Below are positions 1-9,015 of a DNA stretch of 64,000 bases, piece after piece. The stretch covers positions 186,001 through 250,000 of the forward strand of contig NZ_JAODIY010000009.1 of the NCBI RefSeq assembly GCF_026586665.1. Reading direction: 5' to 3'. The DNA comes from Halovenus rubra. Lineage in GTDB: Archaea; Halobacteriota; Halobacteria; Halobacteriales; Haloarculaceae. A program made the translations under genes and the position numbers. Each line of letters begins with the position of its first letter. The stretch's first letter is position 1. The notes beneath the pieces were generated by a model, which was given only the letters and a program-made list of their open reading frames with translations, searched no databases and was not told the DNA's origin.

Positions 1-510
1 CGCAACGTCTGGCTCATGAAGTAGAGCCTGTACAAGGCCGACCTTCCGGCGCATCCCCTGTGAGTAGGTAGCGATGCGGTCTCCCGCTGCATCGAGCAGG
101 CCGATACGTTCCAGTAGCTGGTCAATTCGTTCGTCGGAGGTCGATACATCGAGGTTGCGGATATCGGCAGCGTATGCGAGCTGCTCGCGTGCGGTAAAGG
201 TTTCATAGACGGGCGGTTCGTGTGGCAGATAGCCAATGTGTTGTTTGACTCGTTCACGATTAGTAACCGGGACACCCATCACATGGGCTTTCCCAGCAGT
301 TGGCGAAAGTAGCGTCGTCAGCATTTCGATGGTCGTTGTTTTGCCAGCTCCATTCGGACCGAGAAATCCGTAGACGGTCCCCTGAGAAATAGCGATGTCG
401 AGGTCCGAGACAGCAACTGTATCGCCGTACTGTTTGGTCAACTCCTCTGTAGCGATTGCTGGTCTGGCAAGGTCGTATTCATCCCCATCATGTTCGTGGC
501 GCGGACTCAT
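1..510 (-). CDS. ABC transporter ATP-binding protein, 3' end cut by window
   Basis: This is the nucleotide-binding subunit of an ABC transporter, reading leftward; about 170 N-terminal residues are in the window and the C-terminus lies outside. Walker A (GPNGAGKTTT) is at residues 51-60, a Q-loop region near 90-100 contains GYLPHEPPVYE, and the signature motif is YSQGMRRK at 150-157. The variant signature and the LTK-YGDTVAV opening are typical of the DrrA/CcmA-like class that drives multidrug or ABC-2 type export. The Walker B motif and the permease partner are not visible. The start at 510 is the first ATG of the frame, and a TATA-like stretch at about 541-548 lies some 30-38 bp upstream of it. 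The substrate cannot be told from this fragment. Confidence 0.93.
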   Translation of the reverse strand, partial: MSPRHEHDGDEYDLARPAIATEELTKQYGDTVAVSDLDIAISQGTVYGFLGPNGAGKTTTIEMLTTLLSPTAGKAHVMGVPVTNRERVKQHIGYLPHEPPVYETFTAREQLAYAADIRNLDVSTSDERIDQLLERIGLLDAAGDRIATYSQGMRRKVGLVQALLHEPDVA

Positions 511-862
511 TATGTAGCTCTGATTACCCCTGTACGAAAAGTATTTATCACCGATTCCTGTCAAACAGGCCGAGTTACGCTCTGCATAGGGCATCACGTT
601 CGACAACGACTGTTATTGGTGCAGTTCGTCAACAGTTCTCTGGAACCATGTTGTCGAATACCTCGTGTGAGCGTTTCTCAGCGTTTTGATTCTTATACTG
701 AGATCGATATTAGAACAGTAACCAACAGAAATATTCATATTAGGGTTGTATACAGCCACATGTTTGCCAGAACAGCAAAGATTCCAACAAGTGTTTCAAA
801 ATCCTTGTTGCGGGTACTGCTTCGACACGTTTAACCGTATACCTCCTCTCCACACTATTGCA
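511..862. other. Intergenic region between divergent genes
   Basis: This 350 bp holds no convincing gene. It separates the ABC ATPase, which reads left, from the cold-shock gene, which reads right. Short open frames here look random in composition and lack the acidic bias of the neighbours. It is AT-rich at about 690-770, and promoter elements for both flanking genes lie at its ends. Confidence 0.6.
829..835 (+). promoter_or_regulatory. TATA-like box of the cold-shock gene
   Basis: The sequence CGTTTAAC ends about 28 bp before the ATG at 863. This is the usual spacing for a haloarchaeal leaderless transcript, so the start codon is probably at or next to the transcription start. Confidence 0.45.
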
Positions 863-1057
863 ATGGCAAACGGTAAGGTTGATTTCTTCAACGACACAGG
901 CGGTTACGGTTTCATCGAGACAGACGACGCAGACGAAGACGTTTTCTTCCACATGGAGGACGTTGGCGGTGAAGACCTAACTGAAGGCACCGAAATCGAA
1001 TTCGACATCGAGCAGGCCCCGAAAGGACCTCGCGCGAAGAACGTCGTTCGCCTCTAA
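863..1057 (+). CDS. Cold-shock domain protein (CspA family)
   Basis: This 64-residue single-domain OB-fold protein binds single-stranded RNA or DNA and acts as an RNA chaperone. RNP1 is visible as GGYGFIE (residues 13-19) and RNP2 as DVFFH (26-30). The opening MANGKVDFFNDTGGYGFI is the family hallmark. The ATG at 863 gives the standard CspA length; an in-frame extension further upstream shows no conserved sequence. The gene is monocistronic. Three inverted repeats follow it at 1087-1217. Confidence 0.96.
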   Translation: MANGKVDFFNDTGGYGFIETDDADEDVFFHMEDVGGEDLTEGTEIEFDIEQAPKGPRAKNVVRL

Positions 1058-1086
1058 ACGAGGATTCGAATCTCACTACGGTTAGC

Positions 1087-1230
1087 TACTGTCTTTGACA
1101 GTGGCTGACCGATTCTTCTACTTACAACAGTTCTGAGCGGCTGCTCTGTACAGAGCAGTGCTTGGACATCTCACAAAAAGTTGCTAACGGTCAGTACACT
1201 CAACAACGAGAGTTGTTAGTCGTCAGTACA
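1087..1230. repeat. Cluster of three inverted repeats downstream of csp
   Basis: The cluster contains ACTGTC-ttt-GACAGT at 1087-1101, a perfect 18-bp palindrome CTGCTCTGTACAGAGCAG at 1141-1158, and AACAAC-gaga-GTTGTT at 1202-1217. The last hairpin is flanked by direct repeats of GTCAGTACA at 1190-1198 and 1222-1230. The cluster lies between the convergent ends of csp and aIF1A, so terminators are possible, but no T-run follows the palindrome. Confidence 0.6.
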
Positions 1231-1253
1231 ACAGACACATCGGCGGGTGCCAG

Positions 1254-1538
1254 TTACTCGATATGGCCTTCTTCACGGAGCTGGTCGGCATCTTGATTAG
1301 TGTAACGCCATTCAATGTTGGCTTTCTCGTCTTGCCAGTCCCAAGGCTCAACCAGAACAACGTCACCCTCTTCAATCCAAGTCCGGTATTTCATTCGACC
1401 CGGAATCCGCCCCAAGCGGTCCTCACCGTCCTCACACTGTACGCGTACGTGGTTGCCGCCGTCGTGTCGGGTCACGACAGCGAACAACTCGTCGTCGTTG
1501 GGCATACGAAGATTACGTCGCCCAGAATCTTCAGTCAC
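1254..1538 (-). CDS. eif1a: Translation initiation factor aIF-1A
   Basis: This 94-residue archaeal homologue of eIF1A/IF1 is an S1-type OB fold that occupies the ribosomal A site and promotes initiator tRNA binding and scanning. The sequence [14 protein letters not shown] followed by [23 protein letters not shown] and [19 protein letters not shown] matches the family along its whole length. The C-terminal tail ([15 protein letters not shown]) is the usual short acidic extension. The gene reads leftward and diverges from the aminotransferase gene. Confidence 0.96.
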   Translation of the reverse strand: MTEDSGRRNLRMPNDDELFAVVTRHDGGNHVRVQCEDGEDRLGRIPGRMKYRTWIEEGDVVLVEPWDWQDEKANIEWRYTNQDADQLREEGHIE

Positions 1539-1739
1539 AGCAGTACTAATAGAGGCACACAGTAAAGTCCTGCGTGATTAATGTGAGCGACACACAGGAC
1601 CGGGCTGTCATAAACTGGGTTAAGTAGCGGTGTTAGGTCAAGGCCAACTGGCGGTCAGTTGACCAACGCACATTCCAGAGGATAGTTAGTGTCGGTACGC
1701 TTTAATCCACGTAACACTCATACTGTAGTACACTATCAT

Positions 1740-2954
1740 ATGTCAGATAAAAATTCATCTACATCGTTGGAACACCTACTTACGGATTCTGTCCGAGAGG
1801 CCATGGATCACTCTGCGTATGGGAGTTGGCGCAACATTGCAACCGACGACGCTGTTTCGTTGAGCTTTGGGTTTCCGGATCCGGACCTGTTCCCTGAAGA
1901 TAAATTACATACTTCTCTCAAGACAGTTCTCGCTGACGAGGGGGACGACGCTCTTCAGTACGGTGGCGGTGACTATCAGGAATCACTGACATCGTTCCTC
2001 AAAGAACAAGAGCGAGAGCGCGGAATCGATTTTGAGACACACGAGTTGCTTGTCACGAACGGAGCCACAGATGCTATCGATACCGTTTGTCGAGCGTTTT
2101 TAGAGCCCGGAGACACACTGATTGTGGAGAAACCGACATTTATGGGTGTCCTCGGTGTCTTCCGGAACTTTGGAGTCAATATTGTCGGTGTGCCAGTCGA
2201 CGACGATGGAATGGATGTCGAGGCCTTGGCCGACCTACTCGAAACCCGACAAACAGCCGGCCAAGAGTCGCCGAAACTCCTCTATACAATCCCAGATTTT
2301 CACAACCCAACCGGAACCACGCTCTCGCGGGAGCGTCGAGAGCGACTGCTAGAGCTGGCCACGGAGTATGAGTTCGGAATTCTCGAAGACGGCGCATACA
2401 GCGACCTGTGGCTTGATGAGCAAGCACCGCCACCAATAGCGACGCTCGATACCTCTGAGCGTGTCATCCGTGTTGGCTCGTTCGCGAAGACTGTCGCACC
2501 TGGTATCAGAATGGGGTGGCTCACTGCCCCTTCGAAGATTCGAACAGCGGCACGGTCAGTCGCCTCTGGCGGAACAAACACTCTTATTGAAGGTGTCCTC
2601 GGGAAATACTGCGAGGCTGGTTATTTCGATGACTTACTTCCCGAGATTCGGGAGACGTACAGGGCAAAGCGAGATCATATGCTCGCCGAACTCGACCGAC
2701 AGATGCCAGCAGATGTGACGTGGACTGACCCCACTGGTGGATTCTTTATTTGGGTCGAGTTGCCGGAAGGAATTGATTCTCAGTCGATGCTTGAACCAGC
2801 AGCTGAAACTGGTGTGACATATCTGCCAGGCCCGCTGTTCTATCCAGATGACGGCGGGAGCAATTCGTTACGATTGTCGTTTACGTACGTCAAACAAGAC
2901 GAAATTACTGCAGGTATCAAAGCACTCGCCGAGAGTATAGAGACAGCACGATAA
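1740..2954 (+). CDS. PLP-dependent aminotransferase, class I/II
   Basis: This 404-residue fold-type I aminotransferase is of the kind that includes 2-aminoadipate/LysN-like and MocR-related enzymes. The Schiff-base lysine is in VGSFAKT (about residue 250); the phosphate-binding serine/arginine context GIRMGW follows. DFHNPTG (substrate and cofactor contact) and EDGAYSDLW are also visible, and the C-terminal SLRLSFTYV contains the carboxylate-binding arginine. I chose the ATG at 1740 over a GTG 17 codons upstream because the family usually starts close to this point. Substrate specificity cannot be assigned. The stop codon abuts that of the convergent 2-hydroxyacid dehydrogenase, which could use the keto acid produced, but that link is inference. 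Confidence 0.92.
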   Translation: MSDKNSSTSLEHLLTDSVREAMDHSAYGSWRNIATDDAVSLSFGFPDPDLFPEDKLHTSLKTVLADEGDDALQYGGGDYQESLTSFLKEQERERGIDFETHELLVTNGATDAIDTVCRAFLEPGDTLIVEKPTFMGVLGVFRNFGVNIVGVPVDDDGMDVEALADLLETRQTAGQESPKLLYTIPDFHNPTGTTLSRERRERLLELATEYEFGILEDGAYSDLWLDEQAPPPIATLDTSERVIRVGSFAKTVAPGIRMGWLTAPSKIRTAARSVASGGTNTLIEGVLGKYCEAGYFDDLLPEIRETYRAKRDHMLAELDRQMPADVTWTDPTGGFFIWVELPEGIDSQSMLEPAAETGVTYLPGPLFYPDDGGSNSLRLSFTYVKQDEITAGIKALAESIETAR

Positions 2955-3905
2955 TCACAGAACGCGGTTGACAATAGAGTCCGTCTCTTTCGACGCGACA
3001 GCTCTGTAATTTTCTACGAGGAGGTCAGCCCAGCGCTGAGTCGTCTGGGGGCTTCGCCAGGCCATATGCGGTGTCACGATGACATTCGAAAGGTCCCATA
3101 GTGGGGACTCTGGGGGCAATGGCTCTTGCTCGAAGACATCAAGTGCTGCCCCTTGAATCATCCCAGACCGGAGCGCGCGAACAAGCGCGGTCTGGTCAAT
3201 GATTTCGCCACGTGCTACGTTGATAACTGTTGCGTCCCGGTTTAGCATCCGAAACTCATCGACCCCAAGAAGCCCTTCGGTTGTCTCGGTGAGCGGGCAA
3301 GATAGCACAAGGTAGTCCGATTGTTGGAGAACCGTCTGGTACTCTGAGGCGGGAAAGATAGTATCGATACTCGCCGGCGCACTCGATGTATCGCGCTTTG
3401 TTCCGACTGTTTCCATACCGAACGCAGTTGCCAGCTCTGAGACACGGGAGCCGATTTCTCCCACACCAATGATGCCAACCGTTTTGGTTCCTAACTCTCC
3501 TCCAGAGATATGTTCCCAGACACCGCGTCGACGGTTTTTCACAGCCTGCGTCAGTCCGCGCTCGAACTGGAGCATATAACCGAGGACGTGTTCGGCAATT
3601 GGTTTTGCATGAACTCCGGAGGCGTTTGCCATGGCGACGCCAGCTTCGTCAATACGGTCCAGAGGATACATATCAACACCAGCCCACAGAGACTGTACTA
3701 GAGTTAGCTCTTGTGCCTGCGCAAGCCATTCGTTTTGCAGACGACCGACGACGAGTATATCTGCCTCGACAACCTTCTCAGTCGTCTCTGCTGGTGTTGT
3801 TGCGTTCTCGATGAGTCCCTCTGGAAGCCGTGTCTTCAGTTCTGAGACGAGATCACGGGACCAATCCGGTGATATCGTATGGGCGAGCAACAGCGTCGTA
3901 TCCAT
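2955..3905 (-). CDS. D-2-hydroxyacid dehydrogenase family protein
   Basis: This 316-residue NAD(P)-dependent oxidoreductase interconverts D-2-hydroxy acids and 2-keto acids. The Rossmann motif GVGEIG is at about residues 147-152. The catalytic triad can be placed at Arg232 (NVARGEIID), Glu261 (DVFEQEP) and His280 (VTPHMAWRSP), with the spacing normal for the family. The ATG at 3905 (MDTTLLLAHTISPDW) is preferred over an in-frame start 11 codons upstream. The haloarchaeal ddh enzymes are close in layout. Substrate is unknown. The gene is convergent with the aminotransferase, with no base between the two stop codons. Confidence 0.93.
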   Translation of the reverse strand: MDTTLLLAHTISPDWSRDLVSELKTRLPEGLIENATTPAETTEKVVEADILVVGRLQNEWLAQAQELTLVQSLWAGVDMYPLDRIDEAGVAMANASGVHAKPIAEHVLGYMLQFERGLTQAVKNRRRGVWEHISGGELGTKTVGIIGVGEIGSRVSELATAFGMETVGTKRDTSSAPASIDTIFPASEYQTVLQQSDYLVLSCPLTETTEGLLGVDEFRMLNRDATVINVARGEIIDQTALVRALRSGMIQGAALDVFEQEPLPPESPLWDLSNVIVTPHMAWRSPQTTQRWADLLVENYRAVASKETDSIVNRVL

Positions 3906-4164
3906 ATCTCTGGGTTCTGGACCCTCTGATAAACCCATGACGAAGTTCCGCTGTCCGATGTCGCCGTCTCAATCGTGCCAACTCGAAAAACCGCCGGACT
4001 CCGCCAAAATTATCACGATATAAAACAAAATGTTCGTATATTACCGATACGAAAAGGTCAAATCAGAGTTGTTTTCAGGCATGATAATTTGGCAAGAGGG
4101 TTTTAATGACATGAATCCTAACCAGTAATTGGAGGCAAAGTCGGCCCGTTGGCCGAAAAAAATC

Positions 4165-4332
4165 ATGAGTACGAACACTACAGACGATACGAACGCACCG
4201 GCTGTCGACAACGAAGAAAACCGGTACGCCGAACTCAATATCGGCGACGAAGAGTACGTTATTTACGATCGGGAAAATCATCAAGCTTGGATTCAGTCGT
4301 CGGTAGCGTTCGAACTCGATGACCGCCGATAA
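4165..4332 (+). CDS. Small conserved-type haloarchaeal protein, unknown function
   Basis: This 55-residue acidic protein begins MSTNTTDDTNAPAVDNEEN and continues into a compact domain with NIGDEEYVIYDRENHQAWI. The second half reads like a small beta-rich domain and the first 20 residues look disordered. No known motif is present. The ATG at 4165 is chosen because the 12 upstream codons are basic and unlike the rest. Small proteins of this layout are common in haloarchaea; function is unknown. Confidence 0.72.
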   Translation: MSTNTTDDTNAPAVDNEENRYAELNIGDEEYVIYDRENHQAWIQSSVAFELDDRR

Positions 4333-4445
4333 CGGGCCGTCACACTGCCCAGCACCCACTCACAAACAACTAAGACGCCAGATTGCATCCAAAATCCCCC
4401 GTTTTTTACCAGCGTTGACCTAACGTGAGAGAGTAGAGCGATTTG

Positions 4446-4988
4446 ATGGAGTACACTATACTGGGATACCCGCCGGATGGCCCGACACTGAAACTGGATT
4501 ACCGCGAGTTTGCCTACGCTGGCAAGTTTGTGATGTCGAATACTGGCAAAAGTGTCGTTACCGAGGACGACAAAATACTCGGAGCTATCGCATTTAATGC
4601 CGATTACAATACCGCAACCACGGGTCATCTCCGGTACGTTACTGTCCGAGACAGCCACAAAGGACAGGGTATAGGGACCCAATTATTGCGGTTTACCGCT
4701 GCTGTTCTCGAAACCGACCGTTTTGAGACAATCCTCATCGCGGTAAACAACCCACTCGCATATAGAGCCTGTTATAAGGCTGGATTTCAGTTCACCGGCG
4801 AAGAAACGGGGATTGCAGAGCTGGTTCTCCGATACGACCCCTGTGGAGATCGGGATAAACGCACGTATCAAGATGGGCTTGCAGTGTTCGAAAGTCGTGA
4901 CATCCCACCTGACCAGCAGAGTGTGCTTGACCGGACAGATCTCCCCTCGATTGGTGACGTTCCTGCGTCAGAAACTTCCGAGACGTAG
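4446..4988 (+). CDS. GNAT-family N-acetyltransferase
   Basis: This 180-residue protein has a GNAT fold that transfers an acetyl group from acetyl-CoA. The core is visible as GHLRYVTVRDSHKGQGIGTQLLRF (beta-4 and the acetyl-CoA pyrophosphate loop R/Q-x-x-G-x-G), followed by VNNPLAYRACYKAGFQFTGEE, the usual 'N..A...Y...GF' C-terminal motif. A tail of about 45 residues after the domain is specific to this protein. Substrate is unknown. The stop codon is one base from the stop of the convergent membrane protein gene. Confidence 0.9.
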   Translation: MEYTILGYPPDGPTLKLDYREFAYAGKFVMSNTGKSVVTEDDKILGAIAFNADYNTATTGHLRYVTVRDSHKGQGIGTQLLRFTAAVLETDRFETILIAVNNPLAYRACYKAGFQFTGEETGIAELVLRYDPCGDRDKRTYQDGLAVFESRDIPPDQQSVLDRTDLPSIGDVPASETSET

Positions 4989-4989
4989 T

Positions 4990-5808
4990 TTAAACACGTG
5001 TTTCAAAGAGTCTGGCATCACAGTCCGGACAGGAAACAGCGGCGACCTCGTACTGTGAACAACAGGACTCACGAGAATCACTGGAAAACGACGGACTCCC
5101 TCCACAGGCTGGACAGTCCTTGATGAATAGCCGCAACCCGCTAAGCAGGTCACTCTTTGCCTCGACTGTCAGTGTTGCCCAGTTTCGGTGGAACTTTTCT
5201 AATGCTATTGCGCCCCCAGCATCTGCCAGATAGGCGGCTTCGGACTCCCACCTGCCGACCGGTGTCTCCTCAACGTAGGCCTGAAATGCGTCTCCGTGTT
5301 CTCTGAACTCGACACGTTTGTCAGCGACGTCTAACAGTTCGAGCAGCTGTTCCCTGCCTGCATCATTTTCACGTACCTTCCGTATCTCACGGTCCCAGTC
5401 GGTCCGAAACGATTCCGTAAGACAGAGGTCGTCGCTGTCGTCACACTCTTTGAGTGCTCCCGCACGCAGTAACTCCTCTTCAGGGTCGATAGATACAATT
5501 GGAGAGTCCTCCACAACTGGTTCTTTGCCGAACAGAGAAAGCGCCCACCGTGGCAGGTACTGCTTTGTCAACTCGGGAGTTTTCGGAACGAGATACCCTC
5601 GAAAATAAATGGCTAGCAGCGAGGCGATGAATACAGACCCACCAACGAGTGTCCCATAGAGTAGTGAAGCAGATATGGTCACTCCAGCACCGACAACGGC
5701 TGCTGCAAAGGCTCCAATCACGGTATTTACTGCTGTACACGGCAGACAGCGGTTTTCGCCGGTGTATTCGGCCTGTTTGAACCGCGATAGAGTGGTATTT
5801 TCTGTCAT
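4990..5808 (-). CDS. Membrane-anchored zinc-ribbon protein, unknown function
   Basis: This 272-residue protein has an N-terminal CxxC (NRCLPCTAVN, residues 19-28), two adjacent hydrophobic segments (about 29-75), a long acidic helical cytoplasmic part, and a C-terminal four-cysteine ribbon (CPACGG and CPDC, with an extra CC pair between). The last 60 residues therefore look like a treble-clef or rubredoxin-type zinc site. The architecture suggests a membrane-tethered nucleic-acid or protein-binding factor. The family is not recognised. It lies just downstream of the GTPBP1-like GTPase on the same strand, with a gap of about 55 bp, so co-transcription is possible. Confidence 0.85.
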   Translation of the reverse strand: MTENTTLSRFKQAEYTGENRCLPCTAVNTVIGAFAAAVVGAGVTISASLLYGTLVGGSVFIASLLAIYFRGYLVPKTPELTKQYLPRWALSLFGKEPVVEDSPIVSIDPEEELLRAGALKECDDSDDLCLTESFRTDWDREIRKVRENDAGREQLLELLDVADKRVEFREHGDAFQAYVEETPVGRWESEAAYLADAGGAIALEKFHRNWATLTVEAKSDLLSGLRLFIKDCPACGGSPSFSSDSRESCCSQYEVAAVSCPDCDARLFETRV

Positions 5809-5863
5809 GCAGTAATCAGTTCATCACCACTGCTGTTGAGTGTTTCCCATCAACGCAGGACAA

Positions 5864-7486
5864 TCACTTACCAAGGTCAAGCGACCTGACTGAGCCAACA
5901 CCCTTGCTGTGTCCCTCCCGGAAGATGAATTGTTGTCCCTCTTCGACAAGATACGGACTGAACTTGAACCGAATCGTTGCTGTGCCGGAGTCTCCGGGAA
6001 GCAACTGTCCATCTGTCGGGGTGATGACTGCTGCCTCACTGACCGTTTCGAGGTGGACAACCGGCTCGTACCCCTCATCGATGCGTGTCGGGTGGTTCAG
6101 AACCATCACATCCGCCTCGAATTCGCGGACAGGCTTGGGGTCAGCGTCCTTTGGAACAAGAGCCATCCCTCGCTCAATGTCAGCTTCGGCGACGTTTTTG
6201 AGTGCAATGCCGACAATACGTCCTGCGGAGGCTTCGTCGACTCGGTGGTAGTGCATCTCGATGCTGCGAACCTCGACGGAACGGAACTGTCCATTGGCCA
6301 TCGGCCCAAGCAATAGTTCATCGCCTGCTTCGACTGTCCCGGATTTGATGGTTCCCGAGGCGACTGGTCCAACACCAGTAACGTTGTACGTTCGGTCGAC
6401 GTACATCTGGAATTGCTCGTCGTCTTGGTCTGCACCAGTCTTTGGCAAGTGTTCGAAAAACTCATCAAGAACAGCAAGTCCCTCCTGTGTGACTGCACTC
6501 GTTGTTACAATCGGAACAACGGTCTCATCAATCTCATCGATAGCGGTCTGGACTCCGTGGCGTTTGACCTGTAATGGTGTCTTCCCCACATCGCGGAGCA
6601 GACTCTCAACGTCTCGGTTGACCTGTTCGAGCGTCGCCTCACTCACGAGATCAGATTTCGTTATCGCAACGACTGTCGGGAGCTCTGTTGCCAGAAGGAT
6701 ACCTAGGTGTTCACGAGCCGTCTCTGTCGGGCCATCGTCGGCTGCAACTGTGAGCAGCCCGTAATCCAGTTTCTGACCGACGAGACCTCTGATTGTCGTC
6801 CGAAGCCATGGCTCGTGTCCAACCGTATCGACAAAAGAGACGAGTCGATCTGCCTCTTCGACAATCCGTGCACGGTCACCTTTTCGGTGAGGGTTATCCA
6901 TCCGTAGTGCGCCATCGTCGTCAAATCCGTAGACGCCATAGGAGAGGTCCGCAGAGAGGCCACGTTCGACTTCGTGGGGCTGGACATCCAGGAAGCTCCG
7001 TGTACCACCTTCACCGTCATCTGGTTGCCCTGTCACGAGTGAGCCAACGAGCGTCGACTTGCCGTGGTCGACGTGCCCTGCTGTGCCAACGACGATATGC
7101 TCATCGTTGCTGTTCATCACTGGCCCCTCTCGGATTGATGCCAACCCGACGATTTGGTCTGGCTCCCCAGTTTCGTCTTCTCCCCACGTCTCCACGTCCT
7201 CTATGTGCGCGCCCGCCTCGTCAACGAGCAAGGAAAGCACATCCATCGACTCAGAGAACTCTTCAGGAGGAATACCGGTGATTCCGCCAGCATCAGTGAT
7301 ACCGACAACATACGTTGCCTCGCCGTCTCCCGACAGAATACGGTGACGGAGTTGTGCTACCAAACTCTCGCGTCTCCCATCCGCGAGATGGAGGTCTTTG
7401 GTGAGCCGTTCCTTGAACTCGACGCTGCCACCCTCATGTTCCCCCTGTTCAACTGCTCGCCTGAGGGCGGCCTTCTCAGGGCTCAT
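5864..7486 (-). CDS. GTPBP1-like translational GTPase
   Basis: This 540-residue GTPase belongs to the EF-Tu/eEF1A superfamily, closest in layout to the GTPBP1 group. An N-terminal domain of about 125 residues precedes the G domain: G1 GHVDHGKST at 137-145, G3 DTVGHEP at 220-226 and G4 TKSD at 276-279. Two beta-barrel domains follow (from about 360, with TGVGPVASGTIKSGTVEAGDELLLGP as the domain II landmark). In eukaryotes GTPBP1 links translation to mRNA turnover; the archaeal role is not established. The ATG at 7486 gives the typical N-terminus MSPEKAALRRAVEQGEHEGG. Confidence 0.93.
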   Translation of the reverse strand: MSPEKAALRRAVEQGEHEGGSVEFKERLTKDLHLADGRRESLVAQLRHRILSGDGEATYVVGITDAGGITGIPPEEFSESMDVLSLLVDEAGAHIEDVETWGEDETGEPDQIVGLASIREGPVMNSNDEHIVVGTAGHVDHGKSTLVGSLVTGQPDDGEGGTRSFLDVQPHEVERGLSADLSYGVYGFDDDGALRMDNPHRKGDRARIVEEADRLVSFVDTVGHEPWLRTTIRGLVGQKLDYGLLTVAADDGPTETAREHLGILLATELPTVVAITKSDLVSEATLEQVNRDVESLLRDVGKTPLQVKRHGVQTAIDEIDETVVPIVTTSAVTQEGLAVLDEFFEHLPKTGADQDDEQFQMYVDRTYNVTGVGPVASGTIKSGTVEAGDELLLGPMANGQFRSVEVRSIEMHYHRVDEASAGRIVGIALKNVAEADIERGMALVPKDADPKPVREFEADVMVLNHPTRIDEGYEPVVHLETVSEAAVITPTDGQLLPGDSGTATIRFKFSPYLVEEGQQFIFREGHSKGVGSVRSLDLGK

Positions 7487-7654
7487 ACGCGAGGGTTACA
7501 CTGCACTGGACAAAAGCTTTCCCCGGACCTGTGTTTCGTACAGACAGCACAACCGACCCACAAAGCAGTGTGCTGTGCAATTGCTAACTACTCTGTGCTG
7601 TTGACTCAGCTCGGATACTCACTGAGCCTGTTCCAACAGAGAAACAACCGAATA

Positions 7655-8383
7655 TCACTCATACTGCTTACAGAGCCATTTGACAGCTTCGAGGAATCCA
7701 CTGCCGTAGGACGCGTCTGTGACGTACTCGGCGCTTTGCTTGACCACCGCAGGTGAGTTAGCAACGGTCACAGAGCGACCGGCGACGTCGAAACCGGGTA
7801 TATCGTTCGGCGAGTCACCGATAAACGCAAACGTGCCGGGGTCATGCCCGAGATTCGTTGCCATCTGCCGGAGTCCGACTCCCTTATCAACGTCTGTGGC
7901 ATGAACATGATACGCGTAGCCGGTGTCGACAACTGTCAGTCCATGCTCGGCAGCGAGCTCTTCGAGCGGGTCCAGTGGCGAGTCAAGGCTGACTGCTAGT
8001 TCGGTCTCGCGCCATCTGTTTACAAGATTTGCCGCCCCCCAGCCGATATCGTACCCGCGCTTGCGGTACGCTGTCGCTACTGCTTGAGCGGCGTTTGGAT
8101 CTGCTGGATAGCTAATCTCTTCATCACGTCCAGAAATGACGACACCGCCGTTTTCAGCGATAACTCGCACTTCGAGGCCAAGAAACTCACACAGAGCGAC
8201 TGGATACGGCATCGCCTTGCCAGTGGCGATGACGACTGGTGCCGGCCAAGCCTGCAGGACTGGAAAGACACGTGGGTCAACTGCACGAGTGTCGTCGGTC
8301 AGCGTGCCGTCGATATCAACAGTTAGCGGCGGTAAACTCGACGGGAGAGAATCAGCGAGCTGCAGACTCTGCTCGTAGCTCAT
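7655..8383 (-). CDS. pgp: HAD-family phosphatase, archaeal phosphoglycolate phosphatase type
   Basis: This 242-residue HAD hydrolase is of the Cof/archaeal phosphoglycolate phosphatase group. Motif I is DIDGTLTDD (nucleophile Asp23), motif III is the lysine in DVDKGVGLRQM, and motif IV is FIGDSPNDIPGF. The C2-type cap lies between. Removal of 2-phosphoglycolate is the usual annotation, but many members act on other small phosphates. The ATG at 8383 (MSYEQSLQLADSLPSSLPPL) is chosen because the 25 upstream codons do not resemble the family. It diverges from the DUF302 gene. Confidence 0.9.
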   Translation of the reverse strand: MSYEQSLQLADSLPSSLPPLTVDIDGTLTDDTRAVDPRVFPVLQAWPAPVVIATGKAMPYPVALCEFLGLEVRVIAENGGVVISGRDEEISYPADPNAAQAVATAYRKRGYDIGWGAANLVNRWRETELAVSLDSPLDPLEELAAEHGLTVVDTGYAYHVHATDVDKGVGLRQMATNLGHDPGTFAFIGDSPNDIPGFDVAGRSVTVANSPAVVKQSAEYVTDASYGSGFLEAVKWLCKQYE

Positions 8384-8488
8384 ACCTACGTTCGGGACGC
8401 CGCTTTCTTCTACGTTTTGTTCCCTACAGTCAGGCAGACGGTGCCGCCGGCAGTACACTTATCACAAGTGGCTTCTGAGTGCACTCGT

Positions 8489-8950
8489 ATGAGCCAGGCC
8501 ACGACGCCGACAGCCGAAGAAGCTCTCCACACGACCCTCGATATGCCGTTCGAGGACGCCGTCCCGTTCGTTCAGTTGGAACACGAACTGGCGGATTTCG
8601 AGACAGTGAAAGTCACCCGCCTCGACCGGATGATTGAAGGGATGCTTGGCGAGGAGGTTTCGCGGACCGCACTGCTCGTCGTCTGCCATCCAAAAATCGC
8701 TCGTGATGCGCTGGAACTCGATCACAGGCTCGGCGGATTGTTACCGTGTACGACTGTCGTCTACGAGAAATCGGACGATGAGAAAGTGCACGTCCATCAC
8801 TTCTCCGCGACGAAAGCAATCCGTGACCTTGGCTGCTGTCCAGAAGAACAGGGCAAAGCGGTTGATGAACTCATTGAATACACCGGCGAGCGTATGACTG
8901 AAGTGTGGGATAATATCGAGGCGAACGCCAACGTTGCGACCGGACAGTAA
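8489..8950 (+). CDS. DUF302 domain protein
   Basis: This 153-residue protein carries the DUF302 fold, a small alpha-beta domain seen in sulfur-, redox- and defence-related proteins. Family landmarks are the N-terminal motif FEDAVPFVQLEHELADFETV and VCHPKIARDALELDHRLGGLLPCTTVVYEK, which includes the conserved cysteine region. The sequence VHHFSATKAIRDLGC follows. The start at 8489 (MSQATTPTAEEAL) is preferred over an upstream in-frame alternative. The biochemical role is unknown. Confidence 0.88.
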   Translation: MSQATTPTAEEALHTTLDMPFEDAVPFVQLEHELADFETVKVTRLDRMIEGMLGEEVSRTALLVVCHPKIARDALELDHRLGGLLPCTTVVYEKSDDEKVHVHHFSATKAIRDLGCCPEEQGKAVDELIEYTGERMTEVWDNIEANANVATGQ

Positions 8951-9015
8951 AGACGTCGTTCTCGTAGTCACTGTGTCCGACGGGCTTAATCAGATGAGAC
9001 ACGTACCCGGTTTCG

